Under the pieces are notes generated by a model. The model was not told the DNA's origin, made no database searches, and saw only the letters and a program-made list of their open reading frames with translations. Source: Oceanobacillus halotolerans (lineage in GTDB: Bacteria; Bacillota; Bacilli; Bacillales; Amphibacillaceae). Taken from it: a stretch of 64,000 nucleotides of DNA. The DNA lies in assembly GCF_010993955.1 (NCBI RefSeq), contig NZ_WIXL01000002.1, positions 62,001 to 126,000 of the forward strand. The letters are read 5' to 3'. Below, one piece after another: positions 27,300 through 36,388 of the stretch (position 1 is its first letter; every line of letters begins with the position of its first letter). The position numbers and the translations under genes were made by a program.

Positions 27300-27888
27300 T
27301 TTGCCACCTCATTACATTATTAAGTAATATCGTAAATCGTTGCTTCATTTGTAGTATGACCTCTATGCAAAAAATGATGACAATAACCATCATTACACTA
27401 TCTAAAAAGGCCATTTCTCCAATTGTTTCCGGTAATTGATAACCAGCTAATATAAAACTATAAATTGCCTCACCAAAAGTAATACCTACTAAACCTATTA
27501 CCATTCTTGTTTGAAAGTCATTGGTTAAGAGTATACTTAAGCATGCGCAAATAACTGGTATTAACACAGCCCTTGGTAAAAATAACCACACAGGTGTTTG
27601 TTGCTCCCAAAGAAGTATAGCAATGTAACCGATTGAAATGGTAAATGAAGTGATTAAATGGTACGACAAACGTGGCAACCGTGCATGTAAAAGCATCATA
27701 CCTATAAGAATGATAATAAATGAAACGGATACCTCAATCGTTAAGAACGTCACATATTTATTTGAATAAATAATAGTTAATAGTAGCCATGCCGCCAAAA
27801 ATGTTCGTTTACGTGTTTTATCCATAAAGAATGTAGCAATAATCCAAAGCATCCAAGCGATCCAATAAAATAATAACCCCTCTGCCAA
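27292..27888 (-). CDS. yphA: Membrane protein YphA
   Basis: A roughly 200-residue polytopic protein with six to seven hydrophobic helices and few charged residues, matching YphA, which precedes the YIEGIA gene in Bacillales. The start is uncertain: a TTG at 27888 stands four bases after AAGGTGG, while the in-frame GTG at 27897 is part of that site; I prefer the TTG. It overlaps the next gene by eight bases, implying coupled translation. The function is unknown. Confidence 0.75.
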   Translation of the reverse strand: MAEGLLFYWIAWMLWIIATFFMDKTRKRTFLAAWLLLTIIYSNKYVTFLTIEVSVSFIIILIGMMLLHARLPRLSYHLITSFTISIGYIAILLWEQQTPVWLFLPRAVLIPVICACLSILLTNDFQTRMVIGLVGITFGEAIYSFILAGYQLPETIGEMAFLDSVMMVIVIIFCIEVILQMKQRFTILLNNVMRWQND

Positions 27889-28009
27889 AGTAACCACCTT
27901 CCATTAGCATTATTTCTAATCAACTATTTTTTAAACCTATAGAAAGTATTACAAGGCTGTTTTCTAAATATTCGTTTCTTTTTTAAGGCATATATCTTAA
28001 TGAATAGTT

Positions 28010-28205
28010 GATATAAATTGCGACGTAAAATTAAAGTGACTTTTGTAATCCTTTATTAGATGAGGAGTAATTCGACGCTGTATGAAAATACTGTCGGAAC
28101 ACGAAGTTCAAGTACTCTATCCTCATTGATTGAGGAAAGCGATAGCACGGAACGGAAAAACACTCTATACATCGCCTTAAATTACGTCGCAATCTATAGA
28201 TGTTG
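28010..28205. repeat. Short repeat element with terminal inverted repeats (R2 family derivative)
   Basis: ATTGCGACGTAA at about 28017 and its reverse complement TTACGTCGCAAT at about 28183 bound roughly 180 bases. The same end sequence occurs at 54540, at the edge of R2/R3 copy B. Outside the left end, the minus strand reads ATCAACTATTCATTAA, also found next to copy B. The element fills the gap between yphA and the S1-like gene; short frames inside it are not credible. Confidence 0.65.
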
Positions 28206-28239
28206 CGATGTAAAAAAGAATACAAAAAGAGATAAACCC

Positions 28240-28271
28240 AAAAAAAAGATCCCCCCTAATGGAAGGATCCT
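28240..28271 (-). terminator. Terminator after the S1-like gene
   Basis: Minus-strand hairpin GGATCCTTCC-atta-GGGGGGATC followed by eight T. Confidence 0.82.
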
Positions 28272-28279
28272 ATTCTATA

Positions 28280-29416
28280 TTATTTATATTTGTTAAGCTT
28301 ATCGCCTATAAAATCACCAAGTTGAAAACCTGTTTGTTCTTCATCTTTTTCATATTGCTTGTAATCCTCTGCTTCTTGTTCCTGTTCCAATTCTTTAATA
28401 CTTAACGACATACGTTCTTCTTCAGTATTAATATCGAGCACTTTCACATTTACTTTTTGCCCTACTTCCAATACTTCTTGCGGCGTACCAATATGCCGAT
28501 TTGCTATTTGAGAAATGTGTACTAGCCCTTCAACACCTGGCAAGACTTCCACAAATGCTCCAAAGTTTACAAGGCGTTTCACTGTACCTTCCACTGTATC
28601 TCCCACCTGAATCTTTTCTTGAATATCTGACCAAGGGCCAGGTAATGTTTTCTTACGTGAAAGTGAAATTCGTTCATTATCTTTATCTACTGATAACACT
28701 TCCACTTTTATGGTATCCCCTTCTGAAACGACATCTGTCGCTTTATCAACATGTTCATGTGCTAATTGGGATATGTGTACTAATCCGTCTACACCACCGA
28801 TATCTACAAATACACCAAAGTTAGTTATACGTTGTACAGTTCCTTCAAGGACTTGGCCCTCTTCTAAAGACTGTAATAGTTCCTGTTTCTTAACTCCTTC
28901 TTCCTCTTCTACTACCGCTCTATGAGATAAAATAACACGATTTTGTTCTCGATCCAGTTCAACAACCTTAACAGTTATTGATTTATTAAGATAATCGGTA
29001 AAATCATCAACATAATGTGTTTCTACTAATGAAGCTGGGATAAAGCCTCTTAAACCAACATCAACGACTAAACCACCTTTTACAATTTCTTTTACTTCTG
29101 TTTCAAATATCTCATTGTTCTTATATTTTTCTTCTAAATCTTGCCATGCATGTTCTGCGTCGACTCCTTTTTTGGAAAGAACAATTTCATCATCTTCGAC
29201 TTTTGTTACTTTTAAAGTAAGTTCATCCCCTTCCTGAACAACATCACTAGGTTGTTCAATATGAAGACTAGATAATTCACTAATTGGGATAATTCCCTCG
29301 GTTTTATAACCAATATCCACCAATACATGTTTTTCTTCCAATTTTACTACTGTACCTGTTACTACGTCACCGACATTAATGTCTACTAATTCCTTTTTTG
29401 TCTCATCCATATTCAT
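28280..29416 (-). CDS. ypfD: S1 RNA-binding domain protein (ribosomal protein S1 homologue YpfD)
   Basis: A 378-residue protein with four S1/OB-fold domains, each ending in a VDIG-, VDVG- or FVEV-type strand followed by GLVHISQLA-like loops (about 17-85, 100-170, 185-255, 270-340). It ends with the conserved FQLGDFIGDKLNKYK tail. Bacillus YpfD resembles ribosomal protein S1 but has fewer domains than the E. coli protein, and a translation role is not proven. AGGAGG lies just before two closely spaced ATGs (29416 and 29410); either could be used. Confidence 0.92.
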   Translation of the reverse strand: MNMDETKKELVDINVGDVVTGTVVKLEEKHVLVDIGYKTEGIIPISELSSLHIEQPSDVVQEGDELTLKVTKVEDDEIVLSKKGVDAEHAWQDLEEKYKNNEIFETEVKEIVKGGLVVDVGLRGFIPASLVETHYVDDFTDYLNKSITVKVVELDREQNRVILSHRAVVEEEEGVKKQELLQSLEEGQVLEGTVQRITNFGVFVDIGGVDGLVHISQLAHEHVDKATDVVSEGDTIKVEVLSVDKDNERISLSRKKTLPGPWSDIQEKIQVGDTVEGTVKRLVNFGAFVEVLPGVEGLVHISQIANRHIGTPQEVLEVGQKVNVKVLDINTEEERMSLSIKELEQEQEAEDYKQYEKDEEQTGFQLGDFIGDKLNKYK

Positions 29417-29566
29417 TGCCCTCCTTAGTATACAAAGCCAACCTACCTACTTATTAAAAATCGAATTTAATAAGTATTTTTCCTAATCTTCTTGCTGAAA
29501 AATGTATTTGAATAAAAACTTAAAAAAATATGCTTTTTTATAACTTCTAACAATTCTATTTATTTG

Positions 29567-30166
29567 TCAAGTAATGTAATTATCTTTTTGATAATTTTCT
29601 AGTAGTTGCCTAATTTCCTCCATTATAGCATCAGATGTTTCTTGGGCAGAAGCTTTACGGCTTCGTAAATCTTCCATATTCATTGGGGTCCCATAAATAA
29701 CAGTTAATTTCTTTCCCCCTTTGTAGGGACCTACGATTGCACATGGAATAATTGTAGCATTTGAGCGTAATGCAAAAAAGCCAGCACCTGCTAAAGGTTT
29801 TCCTAATTCACCTGTTTTACTTCGGGTACCCTCTGGAAATAATCCCAAAGTATTTCCATTTTTTAATATCTCTAAACCTTTCCGTAATGCAGTACGGTCA
29901 CGCAACCCCCTTTTTACAGGGAAGGCATGAATACCCAATAATAATTTACGTAAAAATGTATTTTCAAATAATTCCCCTTTTGCCATAAAGTAAATATCTC
30001 TATGTGAAGTAATGCCGACAACTACCGGGTCTAAATTTGAGATGTGATTTGAACAAATAATAACAGGTCCTGTTTGCGGGATATTTTCTTTACCAATCAC
30101 CCTAAAGCGATATAAAGGGTAAAAAATGATAGTGACAATAAATTTTGCGAATTTGTAAAGACTCAT
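29567..30166 (-). CDS. plsC: 1-acyl-sn-glycerol-3-phosphate acyltransferase
   Basis: Membrane-associated acyltransferase that makes phosphatidic acid. The 199-residue protein has a hydrophobic N-terminal anchor, the catalytic HxxxxD motif in NHISNLDP (about 42-47), the FPEGTRS motif (about 112-118) and GAGFFALRSNATIIP. It lies between cmk and the S1-like gene, a position common in Bacillales genomes other than B. subtilis. The gene name is by family; other PlsC-like enzymes in the cell could share the role. Confidence 0.9.
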   Translation of the reverse strand: MSLYKFAKFIVTIIFYPLYRFRVIGKENIPQTGPVIICSNHISNLDPVVVGITSHRDIYFMAKGELFENTFLRKLLLGIHAFPVKRGLRDRTALRKGLEILKNGNTLGLFPEGTRSKTGELGKPLAGAGFFALRSNATIIPCAIVGPYKGGKKLTVIYGTPMNMEDLRSRKASAQETSDAIMEEIRQLLENYQKDNYIT

Positions 30167-30182
30167 TGATCTCCATACCCCT

Positions 30183-30872
30183 CTATTCCTTTATATTTCG
30201 TAGTGCAATCGCTAATATACGTTCTGCCACCTCATTTATGGATAAGGCAGTTGTATCAATTTCAATCGCGTCTTCTGCTTTTATGAGTGGTGCTACCTCA
30301 CGATTAGAGTCAATTAAATCTCGTTGTCTAATTTCTTCTTTTAACTTATCCAAATTGGAAGGGAATCCTTTTTGAATATTTTCCTCGTGGCGCCGTTTAG
30401 CACGTTCTTCTACAGATGCAACAAGGAAGATTTTTACTTCTGCATCCGGAATAACATGTGTCCCAATATCTCTTCCATCCATAACAACTCCACGTTTTGC
30501 TGCAAGTGATTGTTGCCGTTTGACCATAATACTTCTAACATCTGCATGCTTGGCAACATGAGAAACACTATTTGATACAATCTCTGTTCGTATTTGTGTT
30601 GTAACATCTTTTCCATCTAACAAAACGATTTGATTATCGTTTTGCTGTTGTAAATCAATTACAGTATGTACTAATAAGGTCTTAAGTGCTTGTTCATCAT
30701 TTAAATCAATAATTTCATTTAAGGCTTTTAATGTTAGTGCTCGATACATAGCACCTGTATCGATATAGATATAGGAAAGTTTTTTCGCTACTATTTTAGC
30801 AACGGTACTTTTTCCTGCCGCTGCAGGCCCATCTATAGCGATTGCAATTGCATTTTTAGTCATGGATTCCAT
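30183..30872 (-). CDS. cmk: Cytidylate kinase
   Basis: Phosphorylates CMP and dCMP. The 229-residue protein carries the P-loop [11 protein letters not shown] (about 13-23), the [11 protein letters not shown] substrate segment (about 38-48), [12 protein letters not shown] (about 133-144) and the lid-like [11 protein letters not shown]. It is followed after 16 bases by plsC. The ATG at 30872 follows GAGGAAT; a second in-frame ATG three codons on is possible. Confidence 0.96.
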   Translation of the reverse strand: MESMTKNAIAIAIDGPAAAGKSTVAKIVAKKLSYIYIDTGAMYRALTLKALNEIIDLNDEQALKTLLVHTVIDLQQQNDNQIVLLDGKDVTTQIRTEIVSNSVSHVAKHADVRSIMVKRQQSLAAKRGVVMDGRDIGTHVIPDAEVKIFLVASVEERAKRRHEENIQKGFPSNLDKLKEEIRQRDLIDSNREVAPLIKAEDAIEIDTTALSINEVAERILAIALRNIKE

Positions 30873-30897
30873 ACATTCCTCTCTTATGATAGTACGA

Positions 30898-30925
30898 AAG
30901 AAAACTTGGCTTTAGCCAAGTTTTA
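30898..30925. repeat. AAAACTTGGC palindrome
   Basis: AAAACTTGGC-ttta-GCCAAGTTTT just upstream of cmk. The same arms occur at the 5-prime side of R1, so this may be an R1 remnant. The A and T flanks would also let it act as a weak terminator for the motI transcript. Confidence 0.55.
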
Positions 30926-31030
30926 CAGAAATGATACGTTTATAATCATAACACATCATAACACATTCTTTGAAAACTTGGCATTCGACAAAGCCTCAAT
31001 GATGAATACCTTAAATACGACGCACAGGAT

Positions 31031-31135
31031 AAGAAAAGCTACGACAGCAATACATCGCACGAAGCAAAAGTGCTCTTCTTTTGCGAGGACGTACTAGTGC
31101 TGGCGTTGCGATTGACATAACGGTTTTAGACAGTG
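31031..31135 (+). repeat. R4 intergenic repeat, copy a
   Basis: The stretch with ACATCGCAC and AAGCAAAAGT, then TTTTGCGAGGAC, is repeated with small changes at 60811-60890. It also carries the ACGT-CTAGTG-TGGCGTTGC module seen in other repeats of the window. It lies in the 348-base gap between cmk and motI, where no gene was found. Confidence 0.65.
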
Positions 31136-31220
31136 AACAGTAGGAAGTAGGTTCTATACTTACTTTAGCTGCAAAAAAGTCAGTCTATTACCCTTTCGCA
31201 AACTATATCCAAATTTCTGT

Positions 31221-31919
31221 TTATTGTCTTTCCTTTTTCCTAGCTTCTCGTTGTTTTTCAAAACAATATCGTATAATGTATTGTTGATCTTGCTGTTGTA
31301 TGTTGTCAAAGGATAAAGAAGCTGTATCAATAGATCCTTCGTTATGATTGATACGTATAATTTTAGCCTCTGTATCAATGTAATAATATTCTCCAGAAAC
31401 CATTGGTAAGACGAGGTGTAGCTCTATAAATTCATCACCTTTTAAGGTAGTTCCCTTTGGCAAAACTATTGAAGCTCCCCCTCCACTTATATCATTTGTT
31501 ACGGTTGTAAAAGCAGGTGTTTCTGATGACTTTAGTTGAACTGCTACATCAACTGCTGTTTCGACCCTTACATAACGTCTGCGCTGAATTCGGCTAATGT
31601 CCTTTTTTTGGGGTTTGTCAAAAGCTAGTGCCGGTATATCTGACTCAACTTGTTTTGTAATCTCACTTGTAAAGGTATAAACAGAATTGTCACTTCCTAC
31701 ATATGAAACATTAATAACACTGCCTACTGGAAATTTCTTAGACCGCTTTGTTTTACTATGAATAGGATAATCAATAAAAATAAAATCTTTATTTTTATCA
31801 ATCACTTTACAATAGTATTTTTCCATTTCACCTGAATATGTATCCTTTATTTCTAAATTACATGGTTGACCTATTTTCACTTGGAATTCCTCCAAAGCAT
31901 TTTTCTGTAATTCGTACAT
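31221..31919 (-). CDS. motI: PilZ domain c-di-GMP receptor, flagellar brake (MotI/YpfA)
   Basis: A 232-residue two-domain protein: an N-terminal YcgR-like barrel (about 10-100) and a C-terminal PilZ domain with the c-di-GMP signature RRRYVRVE (about 111-118) and NDISGGGASI (about 141-150). In B. subtilis the orthologue YpfA (MotI) binds MotA and slows the flagellum when c-di-GMP rises. Together with cheR this points to a motile organism. The gene is located after sleB-ypeB as in B. subtilis. Confidence 0.92.
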   Translation of the reverse strand: MYELQKNALEEFQVKIGQPCNLEIKDTYSGEMEKYYCKVIDKNKDFIFIDYPIHSKTKRSKKFPVGSVINVSYVGSDNSVYTFTSEITKQVESDIPALAFDKPQKKDISRIQRRRYVRVETAVDVAVQLKSSETPAFTTVTNDISGGGASIVLPKGTTLKGDEFIELHLVLPMVSGEYYYIDTEAKIIRINHNEGSIDTASLSFDNIQQQDQQYIIRYCFEKQREARKKERQ

Positions 31920-31937
31920 TATACCTATTATTACAGA

Positions 31938-31975
31938 AAAATAAAAATAGGGAAAGACTTATGTCTTTCCCTATG
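31938..31975 (-). terminator. Terminator after sleB-ypeB
   Basis: Minus-strand hairpin ATAGGGAAAGAC-ataa-GTCTTTCCCTAT followed by TTTTATTTTT; it overlaps the ypeB stop. Confidence 0.85.
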
Positions 31976-33314
31976 ATATAGATGCATACTTAATTTCAGT
32001 ACCTTTTAATCGTTCGACTTTTTCTTCTGTACCGTCCATCGCATTTATAAATATACGATACGTATCATCTCCATGGATTCCTAAAAATTCATACACTAAC
32101 ACTTCTTCTCCTAAATCACTATCAATAACAGCCATGTATTGTTCCTGTATATCAACATTATCATTCACTTTTTCTTTTGCTTCTTCAACCGATAATTCAG
32201 GTTCTGGAATTGACCGTTCTTGATGATTCATAAAGTAGTCTCTAGCTGTGACACCAAGAATATCACCATTATCCAAGGCAACCTTTAGTTCTATTGAATC
32301 AGAATATATTCTCACATCATTTTGATTGTATAGGAAGGAGTATACACCAACATTGTTATATTCACTACTTTGGAAAAGTGTCATATTTTCAAATCCGTGT
32401 TTTCGTAAATAATCTTCAGCTTCTTGTTGACCTTGATTTAAACTGATCTCCTTGTCCTCTACAGTCCGATCTACTATAAGAGAAATCGGATGGCCTCCCT
32501 GCTCTGATATATCCATGTATGCACTTTTTTGCCCATTTTTATAGGAAATACTGTACAATGGTATGTCTGCTCCATCACCTGTTTCTGTAATATTTAATTT
32601 AGATGTATCCTGTATATTAAATAATTCTTTACCTTTTTCTAACGCTTCATCTTCCGTAATCCTACTACCTGATAAACCTTGATACTTATGTTCTTTAGAG
32701 GTAGTACCGATAATGGAAGAATTTGCATTACTTTCGGCGAATCCTTCTACTTTCTTTTCCACTGTCTGAAAACCGTCTACGATCGTGTTATCTGCCTGTT
32801 CCTCTTGAGCTGCCAAAGCTAATTCAACATCCATCCACCGTAAATTATTTTCTAGCACGACATGCTGTACTTTTCGCATTTCATCTTTTATTTCACCAGA
32901 TTGTTCATATAAACTTTCTAATGTTTCTACTTCTTCATCTTCTAGTGGCTCATTTTCTAAATCTCTAACAGCCGTTTCATACGTAAAGTCACCAATATTC
33001 GATAGAAATTCTTCTGTTTTGTTAAACGGAATCAAAGCTAAAGGTAATTGGCCAACATCTGATAAGGCTTCTGATGTTAATCGCCAAATTTCCAGCAACT
33101 GTGGTGATAAACTACTATCTGAACTCATGGCCAGCGCCGTTCCAATTTTATCATGGAGCAAGTCAACATGATAAGATAAATTATGAAATGCTCGTTGATA
33201 GTCATTTTCAGCCTGTATTAAAACGGCATTTTTTTCTTGGTGTTCTTGGTATCCCCACACACCTGTTCCAACAAGTGCAATACCAAGGACTGCAATGACA
33301 ATCCATCGTTTCAT
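31971..33314 (-). CDS. ypeB: Germination protein YpeB
   Basis: Partner that stabilises and localises the cortex-lytic enzyme SleB in the dormant spore. The 447-residue protein has an uncleaved N-terminal helix (about 4-22), a large helical region to about 200 and PepSY-like repeats in the C-terminal half (for example ITEDEALEKGKELF and LNQGQQEAEDYLRKHG). It follows sleB by 12 bases, forming the conserved bicistronic unit. Confidence 0.96.
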   Translation of the reverse strand: MKRWIVIAVLGIALVGTGVWGYQEHQEKNAVLIQAENDYQRAFHNLSYHVDLLHDKIGTALAMSSDSSLSPQLLEIWRLTSEALSDVGQLPLALIPFNKTEEFLSNIGDFTYETAVRDLENEPLEDEEVETLESLYEQSGEIKDEMRKVQHVVLENNLRWMDVELALAAQEEQADNTIVDGFQTVEKKVEGFAESNANSSIIGTTSKEHKYQGLSGSRITEDEALEKGKELFNIQDTSKLNITETGDGADIPLYSISYKNGQKSAYMDISEQGGHPISLIVDRTVEDKEISLNQGQQEAEDYLRKHGFENMTLFQSSEYNNVGVYSFLYNQNDVRIYSDSIELKVALDNGDILGVTARDYFMNHQERSIPEPELSVEEAKEKVNDNVDIQEQYMAVIDSDLGEEVLVYEFLGIHGDDTYRIFINAMDGTEEKVERLKGTEIKYASIS

Positions 33315-33326
33315 TAAAAATCACTC

Positions 33327-34460
33327 CTAATTTGCGAATATATGTTTTCCTATTTGCTTAATTTGAGGTCTAGAAAAAATCCAACTAGATGTAGCTGTCT
33401 GTGGATTATAATAATAAATCGCACCACCAGATGGATCCCAGCCATTTATCGCATCTAATACTGCCTCTCTTGCTTTATCATTAGGCTCCAACCAAATTTG
33501 ACCATCGGCTACAGCTGTAAAGGCACGTGGCTCAAAAATAACACCTGAAACAGTATTTGGGAATGTAGGGCTTTCCACACGATTTAAAATTACTGCTGCT
33601 ACTGCAACTTGTCCTTCATATGGTTCCCCACGTGCTTCCCCATAAACAGCATTAGCCATTAATTGAATATCGTTTTGAGAATATCCTTGTGGCACATTTA
33701 CAGCGGTTGCTGTTGGCCCTTCTTCTGTTTCTGCTTCACCTTCTGTAGTTTCATCTGCTGTTCCTTCATCTGGTGCTGGTTCTCCCTCATCCGTTGCATC
33801 CTGTTGAGCATTCTCTTCTGTATTTTGCTGTTGCTCCGTTGTATCTTGTTGAGCATTCTCTTCTGTATTTTGCTGTTGTTCCGTTGTATCCTGTTGAGCA
33901 TTCTCATCTGTATTTTGCTGTTGTTCCGTTGCATCTTGTTGATTATTGTTGTTGGCGTTAGGGGTTTCAGTTCCTTGATTTTGGTTTTGCTGATTTTGAT
34001 TCTGTTGATTTTGGTCCTGTTGATTGTTAGAACCCTGTTTATCTTGATTCCGATTCGGAGCTGTTTGCAACTCTTTATCCATACCACCATAATGGGTGAA
34101 ACGATTACCCTTCTCTAATTGTTCTTTTACAAACTGTTCATCATATTCAGTAGCTCTTTCCAACATTTCCTTCGTTTTCTCACCAGCTAGGCCATCTACA
34201 CTTTCCAGTTCAAACTCTTCCTGAAAGTTCCGAAGTGCCCAATAGGTTCCCCAACCAAACACGCCGTCAATTGGTCCATGGTAAAAGCCAATATATTGCA
34301 ATCTTGCTTGTAACTCTATAACATCTTCACCAGTAGCACCTTTTTGTATAACTTGTTCTGAAAAGGCATCAACCTGTTTTGGAGTTAATGTTTCTTGAAG
34401 TCCGATAGATAAACAACATATAATTAATATCAATAAAAGGGGTAACTTTTTATTGGTCAT
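33327..34460 (-). CDS. sleB: Spore cortex-lytic enzyme SleB with expanded Q/N-rich linker
   Basis: Lytic transglycosylase that degrades spore cortex during germination. Order of parts: signal sequence (about 5-25), peptidoglycan-binding domain with LQARLQYIGFYHGPIDGVFG (about 49-68), a long linker rich in Q, N, E and T (about 130-255), and a hydrolase_2 domain from about 263, with YGEARGE holding the likely catalytic Glu (about 275). The 377-residue length exceeds the roughly 305 of B. subtilis SleB because of the linker, which contains three 15-residue tandem repeats. An AGGAGGA-type site precedes the ATG. Confidence 0.95.
   Translation of the reverse strand: MTNKKLPLLLILIICCLSIGLQETLTPKQVDAFSEQVIQKGATGEDVIELQARLQYIGFYHGPIDGVFGWGTYWALRNFQEEFELESVDGLAGEKTKEMLERATEYDEQFVKEQLEKGNRFTHYGGMDKELQTAPNRNQDKQGSNNQQDQNQQNQNQQNQNQGTETPNANNNNQQDATEQQQNTDENAQQDTTEQQQNTEENAQQDTTEQQQNTEENAQQDATDEGEPAPDEGTADETTEGEAETEEGPTATAVNVPQGYSQNDIQLMANAVYGEARGEPYEGQVAVAAVILNRVESPTFPNTVSGVIFEPRAFTAVADGQIWLEPNDKAREAVLDAINGWDPSGGAIYYYNPQTATSSWIFSRPQIKQIGKHIFAN
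33793..33942 (-). repeat. 45-bp tandem repeat within sleB
   Basis: Three nearly identical 45-base units at 33793-33837, 33838-33882 and 33883-33927, plus a partial fourth, encode 15-residue blocks of the form NAQQDTTEQQQNTEE. The unit length is a multiple of three, so copy number can change without breaking the frame. Confidence 0.92.
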
Positions 34461-34569
34461 ACGATTTCCTCCTGCATAAACATGATTTTGTGCTATCTAT
34501 TTTTTGAGTAAATGGTCTTTTTATGCATTTTATAAACGTGAACTAACAAGATATAAAAAAACAATCACA

Positions 34570-34599
34570 AAAAAACCTTGTAGATTAGATCTACAAAGC
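34570..34599 (-). terminator. Terminator after prsW
   Basis: Minus-strand hairpin CTTTGTAGATC-taat-CTACAAGG followed by TTTTTTT. Confidence 0.8.
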
Positions 34600-34616
34600 T
34601 TATATTATGCTTAGAG

Positions 34617-35291
34617 CTAGGCTTGTTTTTTATTCTCTGCAAAAATAGGATCGATTGATTGATTGGCAACCTTAACACTACGTAATCCCAACAGCCACAA
34701 TGCAATCATAAATGGAATTAATAGTAATAACCAACGACTTGTAACAGTCAATAGGATGTAATCATATAACCCATGTAGGACATAGGGAAGGGAAAAAGCC
34801 AAAAATAGATTCCACTTTTTCAGTTGTACACCGACTTTCGATTTACCAAAATAAAATCCCATAATCACGCCAAATAAAGCGTGAGATGATACTGGGAATA
34901 AAGCACGTGTGAAAGCATACTCGACTCCATTCGTTAATATATAAAGAAAATTTTCGATTGTAGCAAAACCTAGACTAATGGCAACAGCATACACGATTCC
35001 ATCATAATGTTCATCAAACTCTGTATGATGATAAATAAAGTACAAGAATATAAACCATTTGAAAAACTCTTCACTTAAAGCAACAACTAAGAATGAGTAA
35101 ATAAATGCATTATTTGAAAATCCTTCCGCTGCAAAAGTATATTGAATAAACATAATTGGAAACACAAGCAATGCACCTAGAATAAACATTTTTAACGTTA
35201 ATCCAATTGGCTCAGAGAATCGATCCTTCAAATAAAAAAAAGCCATTAACGCAAAAGTAGGTGCTATCCCAGCAGATAAAATAGAAAACAT
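34617..35291 (-). CDS. prsW: Intramembrane protease PrsW
   Basis: Membrane protease that in B. subtilis makes the first cut in anti-sigma factor RsiW, releasing SigW in response to envelope stress. The 224-residue protein has about seven membrane helices. The catalytic glutamates are in LSEEFFKW (E74 and E75) and a conserved His in SSHALFGV. It lies next to sleB as in B. subtilis. SigW and RsiW are not in this window. Confidence 0.92.
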   Translation of the reverse strand: MFSILSAGIAPTFALMAFFYLKDRFSEPIGLTLKMFILGALLVFPIMFIQYTFAAEGFSNNAFIYSFLVVALSEEFFKWFIFLYFIYHHTEFDEHYDGIVYAVAISLGFATIENFLYILTNGVEYAFTRALFPVSSHALFGVIMGFYFGKSKVGVQLKKWNLFLAFSLPYVLHGLYDYILLTVTSRWLLLLIPFMIALWLLGLRSVKVANQSIDPIFAENKKQA

Positions 35292-35377
35292 GAAAAAGAC
35301 CTCTTTCTCATTAGTTAACTTTATCGTACCATTAAGTTTTCAGCATGAAAATAGAAAAAAAGAAGTAGGTGATTATC

Positions 35378-36349
35378 TTGAAAAAGATTTTGCTCATCCA
35401 TACAGGTGGTACTATCTCTATGGTCGAAAACAAACAAACGGGGGAGATAAATACAACAACAGAACATCCATTAAAAGACGTAACATCTCGTTTAAAAATG
35501 TATGCTCATATTGATGAGAAAGTAGCCTTTTCACTTCCATCTCCACATATTACAACAGAACATATGTTGAAATTAGCCAAGCAAATTCAGCAAGTTAGTT
35601 CATCTTATGATGGCATTGTTGTAACACATGGTACTGATACGTTAGAGGAAACAGCTTATTTCCTAGAATTAGTACTTGATATAGAAATTCCAGTTATTAT
35701 TACAGGTGCAATGCGATCTAGTAATGAAATAGGTTCGGATGCGTTGTATAACTTAATTAGTTCTATTCGCGTAGCAATTGAAGACACTGCTAAAAATAAA
35801 GGCGTATTAGTAGTCATGAATGATGAAATACATACTGCTAAAAATGTTACCAAAACATCAACAAGCAATGTAGCAACATTTCAAAGCCCACAATATGGGC
35901 CAATAGGGATTATCACGAAAGAGTCAATCATCTTTCACCATACCATTTTATTTCGGCATACACATCCAATTCAATCCATTAACAAAAATGTTCTGTTATT
36001 AAAAGCATTTGCTGGAATGGATGGACAACTCTTCCAGGCTCTTTCACAAACCGAAATAGATGGCCTTGTAGTCGAGGCGTTAGGTCAAGGGAATTTGCCA
36101 AAGGATACGATCGAACCTATTCACCGATTAATCCATCACAATATCCCAGTTATTTTAGTTTCACGTTGTTATCAAGGAACGGTCCAACCAACTTATGGAT
36201 ATGAAGGTGGTGGAAGACAACTAAAAGATATAGGTGTTATTTTTACGAACGGTCTAACAGGGCCTAAAGCAAGAATAAAATTATTAATTGCTTTAGAACG
36301 AACAACTGACTACAATACATTGAAAAATATATTTGAACAAGAGATATAA
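35378..36349 (+). CDS. ansA: L-asparaginase, type I
   Basis: Cytoplasmic-type asparaginase that hydrolyses asparagine to aspartate and ammonia. Both catalytic motifs are present: HTGGTISM (8-15) and VVTHGTDTLEETA (about 85-97). I start it at a TTG at 35378, five bases after AGGTGA, giving 323 residues beginning MKKILLIHTGG like B. subtilis AnsA; an upstream GTG at 35369 is part of the ribosome site. It is on the plus strand, divergent from prsW, and ends at a shared hairpin with ypdA. No aspartase gene (ansB) follows. Confidence 0.93.
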   Translation: MKKILLIHTGGTISMVENKQTGEINTTTEHPLKDVTSRLKMYAHIDEKVAFSLPSPHITTEHMLKLAKQIQQVSSSYDGIVVTHGTDTLEETAYFLELVLDIEIPVIITGAMRSSNEIGSDALYNLISSIRVAIEDTAKNKGVLVVMNDEIHTAKNVTKTSTSNVATFQSPQYGPIGIITKESIIFHHTILFRHTHPIQSINKNVLLLKAFAGMDGQLFQALSQTEIDGLVVEALGQGNLPKDTIEPIHRLIHHNIPVILVSRCYQGTVQPTYGYEGGGRQLKDIGVIFTNGLTGPKARIKLLIALERTTDYNTLKNIFEQEI

Positions 36350-36353
36350 AAAA

Positions 36354-36384
36354 ATGGATAGTAGGGGTTATCCTACTATCCATT
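36354..36384. terminator. Bidirectional terminator between ansA and ypdA
   Basis: ATGGATAGTAGG-ggttat-CCTACTATCCAT with A and T runs on either side; it serves the converging genes. Confidence 0.88.
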
Positions 36385-36388
36385 TTAA

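Noticed and set aside
28060-28296. 78-codon plus-strand frame before the S1-like gene
   Set aside because: Lies in the element with inverted ATTGCGACGTAA ends and crosses the terminator of the S1-like gene.
33793-33942. Regular repeats that might suggest a CRISPR array
   Set aside because: Units are directly adjacent without spacers and encode a protein linker.
33663-34118. 151-codon plus-strand frame rich in Leu, Cys and Ile
   Set aside because: Antisense of the low-complexity sleB linker; it is a by-product of the Q/N codon repeats.
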